Source: Bacteroidaceae bacterium
GTDB lineage: Bacteria > Bacteroidota > Bacteroidia > Bacteroidales > Bacteroidaceae
NCBI GenBank assembly: GCA_016292545.1
Contig: JAEDIG010000014.1
Span: forward strand, 1-28,846
Reading direction: 5' to 3'
DNA: 28,846 bases
Below the pieces are notes generated by a model. It worked only from the letters and a program-made list of their open reading frames with translations. It was not told the origin of the DNA and made no database searches. This document shows positions 1 to 6,832 of the stretch, piece by piece; within the stretch, counting starts at the first letter, position 1; each line of letters opens with the position of its first letter. Made by a program: the position numbers and the translations under genes.

Positions 1-54
1 CTGTTCATCAGACAAAACGGGAGTTAAAATGAAAACGGTTTCGTATTGATTCAT
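1..54 (-). CDS. rpsF: Ribosomal protein S6, N-terminal fragment (runs off left edge)
   Basis: Eighteen codons read leftwards from an ATG at 54 to the edge of the window. The peptide begins MNQYETVFILTPVLSDEQ, which matches the opening beta strand of bacterial S6 (the family usually starts M-N-x-Y-E-T-V-F-I-L-T-P-V-L-S). S6 binds 16S rRNA with S18 in the small-subunit platform. In Bacteroidetes rpsF is normally followed by rpsR and rplI, which would lie outside this window. A good promoter sits about 45 bp upstream. The call rests on a short stretch, but that stretch is diagnostic. Confidence 0.88.
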   Translation of the reverse strand, partial: MNQYETVFILTPVLSDEQ

Positions 55-100
55 AATACGTTAAATTGATTAAATTTATTAGTTTTGCAAAATTGCGCTG

Positions 101-131
101 CAAAGGTACAACTTTTTATCCAGAAAACAAT
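101..131 (-). promoter_or_regulatory. Bacteroidetes-type promoter for rpsF
   Basis: Read on the minus strand there is a -7 box TACCTTTG (108 to 101) and, 19 bp upstream, ATTG (131 to 128) as the -33 element. This fits the TTTG/N19-21/TAnnTTTG consensus of the primary Bacteroidetes sigma factor. It would give a leader of roughly 40 nt for rpsF. Confidence 0.7.
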
Positions 132-151
132 GATTTTCCAGTTTTTTTTTC

Positions 152-159
152 TAACTTTG
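152..159 (+). promoter_or_regulatory. -7 box of marR promoter
   Basis: TAACTTTG is a perfect match to TAnnTTTG and ends only 7 nt before the marR ATG. No good TTTG is seen at the expected -33 position, so the promoter may be weak or activator-dependent. The implied transcript has almost no leader. Confidence 0.6.
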
Positions 160-166
160 CATCGCT

Positions 167-610
167 ATGGAACAAATGAAATATGAGATGAGGCTGGTTT
201 ACGCCATTCTGAACGGCACCATATCCGACGTTCTGAAAGACCTCTTTGAAAAGAATTTTGCATCGTACCAGGTGGATCTGAGTTCCGATGAATGGACTGT
301 ATTGAATGTCCTCTGGCATGGGGAGGGTGCCACACAGATGCAGTTGTGCAACGCCATCATGAAAGACAAGCCCACCGTGTCGAAGCTGCTGGCCACCATG
401 GAACGCAAGGAACTGGTGACCCGCAGGAACAGCATTGCCGACCACAGAAAGAAGTACGTATATCTGACCCAAAAGTCGCGAAACATGCGCGAGAAATGCT
501 CCTTCATAGCCAATAAAACGCTCAAGCAGGCCCTGCGCGGACTCAATGCCGAAGAACTGGTCACGGCACAGGACGTGTTTCGGACAATATTGAACAATTC
601 GAAGACATAA
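167..610 (+). CDS. MarR-family transcriptional regulator
   Basis: A 147-residue winged-helix protein of usual MarR length. Helices flank a helix-turn-helix at about residues 50-80 (recognition helix near KDKPTVSKLLATMER), followed by the wing with the characteristic D-x-R signature (ADHRKKYVYLT, 91-101). Long N- and C-terminal helices would form the dimer interface. MarR proteins usually repress a neighbouring operon and release DNA on binding a small ligand. No drug-efflux or enzyme gene is adjacent, and the only divergent neighbour is rpsF. The ATG at 167 follows the -7 box directly. A second in-frame ATG at 176 is the alternative start. The target and ligand cannot be read from sequence. 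Confidence 0.88.
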   Translation: MEQMKYEMRLVYAILNGTISDVLKDLFEKNFASYQVDLSSDEWTVLNVLWHGEGATQMQLCNAIMKDKPTVSKLLATMERKELVTRRNSIADHRKKYVYLTQKSRNMREKCSFIANKTLKQALRGLNAEELVTAQDVFRTILNNSKT

Positions 611-762
611 TACAGGCGCATACGTGTGTTGCAGGCCTGTTTTTGGACAAAAATAGGGGCCTAGACAAAGTTTTTGCCCAAAACATTTCTGTATCTCACA
701 AATTTTGTGTTAATTTGTAGCGTATTACTCAAAGAAGCTAACATATAAAAACAAAACTCATA

Positions 763-924
763 ATGAAAAAGTATTTAGGAATTTTACTGATTGTCTTGGG
801 CGCATTGATGCTTATCATCAGCTATTTTTGTGATTTGGTAGACTATAACTGGTACAATGTGGGTGCATTGTTGCTGATTATCATCGGCTTGATTGCCCAC
901 ATCCAAGTTACAAAGAAAGCATAG
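763..924 (+). CDS. Small two-helix membrane protein (53 aa)
   Basis: This ORF runs from ATG at 763 to TAG at 922-924. It encodes a 53-residue peptide starting MKKYLGILLIVLGALML. Two hydrophobic segments (about residues 4-21 and 33-48) are joined by a short acidic, aromatic loop (CDLVDYNWYN), and the C-terminus is basic (VTKKA). This is the usual look of a small inner-membrane hairpin protein. I believe similar short proteins occur in other Bacteroidales, but no function is known to me. A weak promoter-like element (TTAATTTG near 710-717) lies about 45 bp upstream, and a strong hairpin follows the stop. The in-frame composition, Lys-rich start and flanking signals argue that it is real. Confidence 0.72.
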   Translation: MKKYLGILLIVLGALMLIISYFCDLVDYNWYNVGALLLIIIGLIAHIQVTKKA

Positions 925-950
925 CACAATGTGGACCGCTGCCACAGGCA

Positions 951-1001
951 GTAAAAAAGACAAATTCGGCCTGGAATCCACAACGGAATCCAGGCCGAAT
1001 T
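951..1001 (-). terminator. Strong hairpin terminator, probably shared by rprXY and the small membrane protein gene
   Basis: A 17-bp stem with one mismatch (963-979 pairing with 985-1001, arms AATTCGGCCTGG and CCAGGCCGAATT at the base) encloses a 5-nt loop. On the minus strand it is followed after four bases by a run of six T (956-951), as expected for a terminator of the rprX-rprY transcript. The plus-strand side has no T run, so termination of the small gene from the left is possible but less certain. Confidence 0.75.
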
Positions 1002-1083
1002 AAGTGATGATAAAAGACAACTTGGTACGCTTTGGAATTTTTATCTCTTATCGGGCTATACCATTAATATATATACGCGCGCG

Positions 1084-1794
1084 CTATACACTTTCACCGC
1101 CAATCGACGGCACAATCAGCCTGTAGCCCTTTCCATGCACATTGTTGATCTCGATGGAGGGATCGTCCTTAAGATGCTTTCTCAGCTTGGTGATGTAAAC
1201 ATCCATGCTGCGTGCATTGAAATAATTGTCCACAATCCAGATGGTCTTGAGAGCCATTTCGCGTTCCAGCACCTCGTTGGCATTGGCGCAAAGCAAGGAC
1301 AGCAGTTCACTTTCCTTGGTGGTAAGCTTGGTCTGCTTGTTGCCGATGGTCAGGAGCTGACGCTGGGTGTCGAAGGTGAACTTGCCCATGATATAGCGCG
1401 TCACCTTGTTTTGTCCCTTGCCTCTCACACGACGCAGAATGGCCTCCATACGGTATACCAGTTCATCCATTGAGAAGGGTTTGGTCAGATAGTCGTCGGC
1501 ACCCAGCTTGAATCCTTCCAGGATGTCATCCTTGAGATTCTTGGCCGTCAGGAAAATGATGGGGATATCGGCGTTGAGCATCCTTATTTCCTTGGCCAGC
1601 GTAAAGCCGTCCATCTTGGGCATCATCACATCCAGCAGACACATGTCATATTTACCACGGGTGAAAGCCTTGAAACCAGCCTCACCGTCCAGGAAGAGCT
1701 CTGCATTGTAGCCCTTGGCCTGAAGATATTCTCTCACGAGCATGCCAAGACTCTCTTCGTCTTCGCATAGCAAAATGTGCAACTTTGAATCCAT
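1084..1794 (-). CDS. rprY: OmpR-family response regulator, RprY-like
   Basis: A 236-residue protein with an N-terminal receiver domain and a C-terminal OmpR/PhoB winged helix. The acidic pocket is Glu11-Asp12, the phosphoacceptor is Asp55 (LLDVMMPKMDG), and Thr82 and Lys104 complete the site. The DNA-binding half ends with the usual SMDVYITKLRKHLKDD and GKGYRL motifs. Length and sequence fit RprY, first described in Bacteroides fragilis, where it forms a pair with RprX. It starts 11 bp downstream of the rprX stop, so the two are co-transcribed. The stop codon lies at the end of an alternating purine-pyrimidine tract. Its regulon here is unknown. Confidence 0.9.
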   Translation of the reverse strand: MDSKLHILLCEDEESLGMLVREYLQAKGYNAELFLDGEAGFKAFTRGKYDMCLLDVMMPKMDGFTLAKEIRMLNADIPIIFLTAKNLKDDILEGFKLGADDYLTKPFSMDELVYRMEAILRRVRGKGQNKVTRYIMGKFTFDTQRQLLTIGNKQTKLTTKESELLSLLCANANEVLEREMALKTIWIVDNYFNARSMDVYITKLRKHLKDDPSIEINNVHGKGYRLIVPSIGGESV

Positions 1795-1805
1795 AGTCAG
1801 TCGTT

Positions 1806-3332
1806 TTAATCGTTATTATTTGGTAATGTTATCACTATTCTTGTTCCCTGTCCGAGCTCACTGGTGGCTTTGATGTTTCCATGATGAAGGTCCACCATTT
1901 TCTTCACGTAGGCCAATCCCAGACCAAAGCCCTTGACATTATGCGTATTGCCTGTGTGCACACGGTAGAACCTGTCGAAAATCCGCTTGAGGTCCTCCTT
2001 GCAGATGCCAATGCCATTGTCGCAGATAGAGATGCAGATGCTCTCTCCCTGGTTCCATGTGGCCACCTCCAGATGCAGATCAACATCCTCACGCTTATAC
2101 TTGACCGCATTGTCCATCAGATTGAAGATGATGTTGGTAAAGTGCATCTCATCGGCCATAATAAAGGGATTGATGGCCTCAAGGGATGTCTGTACAGTGC
2201 CGCCACTTTGTGTGACCTTCAGTTCAAACGTCTGCACCACATTGGAAATAATCTCGTTGGCATCCAGTTCCACCATCTTCAGGGCCAGATTGTTCTGGTC
2301 GAAAAGGCTCATCTGGAGCACCTTCTCCACCTGGAAGCGCAACCGTCGGGTTTCAGTATTGATGACATTGCCCAAGCGAGAATAGGTTTCCTGCGATTTG
2401 GACAGCGACTCGTCTGCCAGCATTTGTGCAGCGATGGAGATAGTGGAGATGGGTGTCTTGAACTCGTGTGTCATGTTGCTGATGAAATCATTCTTCATCT
2501 GTGTCACCTTCTTCTGGCGCACTACCAGATACACAGTGACAATGAACGTGAGGAACAGGATGACCGTGAAGATCATTGCCGGGGAAACCATCTTCACCAC
2601 ATCCGTGATATACATGTACAAATCCGGAAAGTGGACCTGTACATACCCCATCTTTCCCGTAGGGTCGTTGCGGAAAAGCGTCTGGGTGAAGGTGTGTTCA
2701 TTACCTTTTTCCACATAGTCCTGGCAGCGGAACACCTCGCGTCCGTCGGATGTGTAGACAATGAAATGGAACGGGAGCGTTACGCCATTGCGTTCTAGCG
2801 CCTGCTTGATGCTGTTGTCCAGCATACCTGGGTCAAGGCGGTCCTGCAGGTTCTTCTCTGAGGCACTGTACAGCACTCTGAGCACCACCTCGTTGAGCAA
2901 TGTGCGCTCATAGACATAGGCATTCTGAACCTGACGCTGCAAACGATCCGTCACTTGTGTCCAGGAACTGCTATGGCCAATATTGCCCGATGACAGCCCT
3001 ATATTCGGCAGCCTGCGCATCTTGTGTGACACATGCCCCGTGGCACTAAGCAGACTGTCTATCGCGAGGTCGGCAATGCGAATGCTGTCGAGGTCGTAGG
3101 AAGAATGCAGGCCATAGGAATCCTGCTCTGCCATCACGCTCTGCAGATAATTGAAAGTTTCAGCCCGCTCAAGATTGCGCGAAGCTTGGTCCAGGCTACG
3201 GAACACGCTCTCATCGAACTGTTCGCTCCTCATTCTTACCATGGCCCTTGCATATTGCATCTGCAAATAGAGCAAAACCAGGAACGAGGCGCCCATGACA
3301 ATACATATAATCCATATCCAACTCTTCTTCAT
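1806..3332 (-). CDS. rprX: Membrane sensor histidine kinase, RprX-like
   Basis: A 508-residue kinase. Transmembrane helix 1 is at about residues 5-24, followed by a periplasmic sensor region of over 200 residues without a recognisable named fold. A second transmembrane helix (SPAMIFTVILFLTFIVTVYL) comes next. The H-box is FISNMTHEFKTPIS with the phospho-histidine. The ATPase motifs are the N-box NLMDNAVKYK, G1 CDNGIGI, F-box FDRFYRV and G2 KGFGLGLAYV. All catalytic motifs are intact. I chose ATG 3332 over the longer frame because the upstream extension overlaps the promoter and a terminator, and because helix 1 starts properly at MKKSW. The partner regulator follows at once. Confidence 0.9.
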   Translation of the reverse strand: MKKSWIWIICIVMGASFLVLLYLQMQYARAMVRMRSEQFDESVFRSLDQASRNLERAETFNYLQSVMAEQDSYGLHSSYDLDSIRIADLAIDSLLSATGHVSHKMRRLPNIGLSSGNIGHSSSWTQVTDRLQRQVQNAYVYERTLLNEVVLRVLYSASEKNLQDRLDPGMLDNSIKQALERNGVTLPFHFIVYTSDGREVFRCQDYVEKGNEHTFTQTLFRNDPTGKMGYVQVHFPDLYMYITDVVKMVSPAMIFTVILFLTFIVTVYLVVRQKKVTQMKNDFISNMTHEFKTPISTISIAAQMLADESLSKSQETYSRLGNVINTETRRLRFQVEKVLQMSLFDQNNLALKMVELDANEIISNVVQTFELKVTQSGGTVQTSLEAINPFIMADEMHFTNIIFNLMDNAVKYKREDVDLHLEVATWNQGESICISICDNGIGICKEDLKRIFDRFYRVHTGNTHNVKGFGLGLAYVKKMVDLHHGNIKATSELGQGTRIVITLPNNND

Positions 3333-3337
3333 GGAGG

Positions 3338-3369
3338 CAAAGTTAGGAGGTTGGCAAACACAAAGCAAA
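3338..3369 (-). promoter_or_regulatory. Consensus promoter for rprXY
   Basis: On the minus strand TTTG (3369-3366), a 20-bp spacer and TAACTTTG (3345-3338) make a full match to the Bacteroidetes consensus. The -33 element lies inside the T run of the fusA2 terminator. The ATG is only 5 nt beyond the -7 box, so the mRNA would be leaderless or nearly so. Confidence 0.8.
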
Positions 3370-3396
3370 AAAACCGGCACTTTTCAGTACCGGTTT
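3367..3396 (-). terminator. Intrinsic terminator of fusA2
   Basis: On the minus strand AAACCGGTAC (3396-3387), a 6-nt loop and GTGCCGGTTT (3380-3371) form a 10-bp stem with one mismatch. The run of seven T at 3373-3367 overlaps the stem end. This lies about 40 bp past the fusA2 stop codon. Confidence 0.85.
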
Positions 3397-3437
3397 TAAC
3401 ATTTTTACAATTTGTTTTTATTGTAGTTGCGATTTTA

Positions 3438-5591
3438 TCAATCTTCTTGCTGTGAAGCATAGGCTGCAACCAGCTTCTGCTGCACATCAGAAGGAACAAG
3501 CTCATAGCTGGCAAACTTCATGATGAAACTTGCACGGCCACCCGTGAGGCTGCTCAATGCAGTGCTGTAGCTCGACATTTCCTTGAGCGGAGCCTTGGCC
3601 GTCAGCTTCTCGTAACCGTTCTCACTGGTCATGCCCACAATCATGGCCCTGCGTCCCTGCAGGTCGCTCATCACATCACCCATTTTGTCGCTGGGCACGA
3701 ATACCTCCACATCATAGATTGGCTCCAGAATCTTCGGGCCGGCCTCCTTGAAGGCCTGTGCGAATGCCTGACGTCCGGCCAGCATGAAGGAGAGTTCGTT
3801 GCTGTCTACGGGATGCATCTTGCCGTCATATACAATCACACGCACGTCGCGTGCATAACAGCCCGTCAGAGGTCCTTGCTCCATACGTTGCATCACACCC
3901 TTGAGAATAGCAGGCATGAAACGTGCATCAATGGCACCACCAACCACACTGTTGATGAACACCAGTTTGCCGCCCCATTCCAAATCCACAACCTCGGTGC
4001 TCTTGGCATTGATGCGGTATTCCTGGTTGCCAAAACGATAGACCTCGGGATCGGGCATGCCCTCGTAGTAGGGTTCCACTATGAGATGCACCTCGCCGAA
4101 CTGTCCGGCACCTCCCGACTGCTTTTTGTGGCGATAGTCGGCACGTGCTGCCTTGGTGATTGTCTCACGGTAAGGCACCTTGGGTTCGTCGAAGACAATC
4201 TGGATTTTCTCGTTGTTCTCCATTCTCCATTTCAGCGTACGCAAATGGAATTCACCTTGCCCGTGAACGATAATCTGCTTCAGTTCCTTGCTCTGCTCAA
4301 TCTGCCATGTGGGATCCTCCTCACGCATCTTCTGCAAGGCATTCATCATCTTCTCGGTCTCATGTTCGTTGGCGGCACGGATGGCACGGCTATACTTGGC
4401 ATTGGGATACTTGATGAAATTGAAGCGGTTCTCGCAATCCTTTCCATTCAGTGTGTTGCCTGTCTTCACGTCCTTGAGCTTCACGGTGCAGCCTATGTCG
4501 CCAGCCACCATTTCTTCGACCTTGATACGTGTGGCACCTGCGCAGCAGAAGATTTGCGCCATACGCTCCTTGCTTCCACGGTCAGCGTTGGTGAGGTCGG
4601 CACCCTCGTGAATGGTTCCGCTCATTACCTTGAAATACTGCACCTCACCGATATGAGGCTCCATAGCCGTCTTGAAGAAGAACAGGCTGGTGGGTCCGTT
4701 GGGGTCAGGAACAATTTCCTCACCACGGGTATTGAACACCTTGGGCATTTCGTCCACAAAAGGAACCACATTGCCCAGGAATTCCATCAAGCGGCGCACG
4801 CCCATATCTTTGCCTGCACACACACAGAAAACAGGGAACATTCCCCTGGATGCCAATCCCTTGCGGATGCCCTCACGCATTTCGTCTTCGGTCAGGGTTT
4901 CCGATTCAAAGAACTTCTCCATCAATGTGTCGTCGTGCTCGGCTGCAGCTTCCACAAGAGCCTTGTGCATTTCCATGGCCTTGTCCATTTCTTCGGCAGG
5001 CACTTCCTCAATGGTAGGAGCGCCACCATCGGGTCCCCAAGAATATTTCTTCATCAACAGCACGTCGATGAGTGCATTGAAATCAGGACCTGTCTTGATT
5101 GGATACTGGATGGGCACCACCTTGGAGCCATATACGGAAGTCAGCTGCTCCAGCACACGGTCATAGTCACAGTTCTCATCGTCGAGCTGGTTCACCAGGA
5201 AGATGACAGGCTTGCCCAGCTTTTCCGTGTAGCGGAAATGGTTCTGCGTGCCCACCTCCACGCCATTGGCACCCTTGAGCAAGAGGATGGCGGTGTCGGT
5301 AACATTGAGCGCAGTCAAGGCAGCCCCAACGAAGTCGTCCGATCCGGGGCAGTCAATGATATTGAGTTTCTTTCCATTCCATTCTACATGGAACACGGTG
5401 GAAAACACAGAATATCCGTATTCCTGCTCAACAGGGAAATAATCGCTGACCGTATTCTGCTGGGTGATACGTCCGCGACGCTTGATGATACCAGCTTCAT
5501 AAAGGAGCGACTCTGTCAAGGTTGTCTTGCCAGAACCGTCATTGCCAAGCAAGGCAATGTTCTTAATCTCGTTTGTTTGATAAACTTTCAT
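3438..5591 (-). CDS. fusA2: EF-G2-type elongation factor G paralogue with degenerate GTPase motifs
   Basis: A 717-residue protein with EF-G domain order: G domain, II, III, IV and V. The P-loop is present (GNDGSGKTT, 16-24). The switch regions depart from active translational GTPases: the usual RGITI stretch reads YGYSV (58-62, Arg to Tyr and Thr to Ser), and the DTPGH motif reads DCPGS (80-84), so the catalytic His is Ser84. NKxD reads NQLD (134-137). Domain IV keeps the tip loop MHPVDSNE with His593, the counterpart of E. coli His583 needed for translocation. This pattern fits EF-G2 of Bacteroides, which as I recall was reported to support translation without GTP hydrolysis and to be induced on carbon starvation. 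The start at 5591 gives the standard N-terminus; the longer frame is untypical. It has its own terminator. Confidence 0.9.
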   Translation of the reverse strand: MKVYQTNEIKNIALLGNDGSGKTTLTESLLYEAGIIKRRGRITQQNTVSDYFPVEQEYGYSVFSTVFHVEWNGKKLNIIDCPGSDDFVGAALTALNVTDTAILLLKGANGVEVGTQNHFRYTEKLGKPVIFLVNQLDDENCDYDRVLEQLTSVYGSKVVPIQYPIKTGPDFNALIDVLLMKKYSWGPDGGAPTIEEVPAEEMDKAMEMHKALVEAAAEHDDTLMEKFFESETLTEDEMREGIRKGLASRGMFPVFCVCAGKDMGVRRLMEFLGNVVPFVDEMPKVFNTRGEEIVPDPNGPTSLFFFKTAMEPHIGEVQYFKVMSGTIHEGADLTNADRGSKERMAQIFCCAGATRIKVEEMVAGDIGCTVKLKDVKTGNTLNGKDCENRFNFIKYPNAKYSRAIRAANEHETEKMMNALQKMREEDPTWQIEQSKELKQIIVHGQGEFHLRTLKWRMENNEKIQIVFDEPKVPYRETITKAARADYRHKKQSGGAGQFGEVHLIVEPYYEGMPDPEVYRFGNQEYRINAKSTEVVDLEWGGKLVFINSVVGGAIDARFMPAILKGVMQRMEQGPLTGCYARDVRVIVYDGKMHPVDSNELSFMLAGRQAFAQAFKEAGPKILEPIYDVEVFVPSDKMGDVMSDLQGRRAMIVGMTSENGYEKLTAKAPLKEMSSYSTALSSLTGGRASFIMKFASYELVPSDVQQKLVAAYASQQED

Positions 5592-5713
5592 TTCAAATGT
5601 GGTATTATAGAGGTTTAAAATTTCGATTATCGGGCATAAAATTAGCATTTTTTTCTGACATAGCCACAATAAAAAAACATGTTTTACAACATAAACCTCA
5701 AATTCGCTCCTAT
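5592..5713 (-). promoter_or_regulatory. Upstream region of fusA2 with a weak promoter and a small palindrome
   Basis: These 122 bp separate hemW from fusA2 and are AT-rich. The best -7 match on the minus strand is TAATTTTA, about 22 bp after a TTG, which is off consensus. Further upstream is the inverted repeat ATGTT-N4-AACAT (5692-5679). A weak core promoter with an upstream palindrome would suit an activator-controlled gene, but this is inference. Confidence 0.35.
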
Positions 5714-6826
5714 TTACTGCATCAAATCGCAAATTATGGCGTCTGAAATGAAGAAAGCATGCTCATCCAAGCACAAAGATTGCCCCCTACACACCATTTT
5801 TCCCGTGCGCAGATATGCCTGCGCAGCATTGAGGCAATAATCACGTTCGGAAGGGCTGAGAATTTCGAGGGAAAGTCCCTCGCAAGTGCGCAGGCGCGTC
5901 ATCACCTTTTCATTGTATTTCTGCACCGGCGTAAGATGTTCCTCTCCGTGTGGCACATCCCCCACAGCCTCCACGTAGGCCCGCAGCCCATGCTCGTTCC
6001 ATCTCCTCACACAGTCGCCATCATAGGAATGCGCCCCAGGCCCAAAGCCTAAATAAGGGAGCTGCGTCCAATAGCTGCTGTTGTGGCGGGAGCGCATACC
6101 TGGAAGGGCAAAGTTGGAGATTTCATAATGCTCCATGCCTGCCTGTCGTGCCATCCGTGAAAGCACAGTGAACATCTCCACCGAAAGTTCTTCTGATGCC
6201 TCCTCCACCCTTCCCTGCTCCCGGAGGCTCCACAGGCGCGTGCCTTCTTCATATTGCAAGGCATACGCGCTCAGATGGGGAACTTGCAGTTGGAGCGCCT
6301 GCTCCACATCTGCCTTCCACATATCCAGTGTCTGCCCAGGCAGTCCGAAAATCAAGTCCACACTGATGTTATGGAATCCAGCCTGCCGACAACGTGCCAC
6401 AGCCTCCAACGCCTGAGAAGCCGTATGACGTCTGCGGAGGAAACGAAGCAGGGGATCATGAAAAGTCTGGAGGCCCATACTGATGCGGTTGACGGGTGTA
6501 GAACGAATAGCATTCAGCCATTCCGGTGTCACATCATCCGGATTGGCCTCCACCGTAATCTCGGCATCAGCGGCCAGGCCAAACACACGCTCCACCTCCT
6601 CAACCAGCCTGCACATCAAGACCGGAGGCAACTGACTTGGGGTTCCTCCCCCTATATATAATGTATTAATGGATTGGTTGCCGGCCTCGTCGCGCCTGTA
6701 GCGCATCTCGCGGCACAAGGCATCCACATACGCCTCCATCCAACGTCCACTTTGTGTAACGGAATAGAAATCGCAGTAGATGCAACGCGACCTGCAAAAA
6801 GGTATGTGGATGTAGATGCCACACAT
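5714..6826 (-). CDS. hemW: HemW-type radical SAM protein (haem chaperone)
   Basis: A 370-residue protein close to the usual length. The CX3CX2C cluster-binding motif (Cys11, Cys15, Cys18) opens the radical SAM domain, followed by the SAM-binding GGGTPS (59-64). The residue two after the last cysteine is Phe20. HemW has an aromatic there, whereas the coproporphyrinogen dehydrogenase HemN has a fourth Cys, so this is HemW rather than the HemN enzyme. HemW is thought to hold haem and pass it to respiratory proteins. Databases often name such genes oxygen-independent coproporphyrinogen III oxidase. The ATG lies 6 bp after the DUF4827 lipoprotein stop, implying co-transcription. Confidence 0.87.
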   Translation of the reverse strand: MCGIYIHIPFCRSRCIYCDFYSVTQSGRWMEAYVDALCREMRYRRDEAGNQSINTLYIGGGTPSQLPPVLMCRLVEEVERVFGLAADAEITVEANPDDVTPEWLNAIRSTPVNRISMGLQTFHDPLLRFLRRRHTASQALEAVARCRQAGFHNISVDLIFGLPGQTLDMWKADVEQALQLQVPHLSAYALQYEEGTRLWSLREQGRVEEASEELSVEMFTVLSRMARQAGMEHYEISNFALPGMRSRHNSSYWTQLPYLGFGPGAHSYDGDCVRRWNEHGLRAYVEAVGDVPHGEEHLTPVQKYNEKVMTRLRTCEGLSLEILSPSERDYCLNAAQAYLRTGKMVCRGQSLCLDEHAFFISDAIICDLMQ

Positions 6827-6832
6827 TCCTGC

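Noticed and set aside
55..100. S6:S18 autoregulatory leader in the rpsF 5' region
   Set aside because: The leader is only about 40 nt and shows no stable stem with the expected bulge.
3813..5618. 601-codon frame antisense to fusA2
   Set aside because: It is opposite a clear EF-G paralogue; His/Leu-rich translation is typical of a shadow frame.
5592..5732. Longer fusA2 start overlapping the hemW 3' end
   Set aside because: The extension has no EF-G counterpart and would cover the intergenic promoter region; MKVYQTNEIKNIALLG is the expected N-terminus.
5714..6826. Calling the radical SAM gene hemN (coproporphyrinogen dehydrogenase)
   Set aside because: The fourth cysteine of HemN is replaced by Phe20, the HemW pattern.
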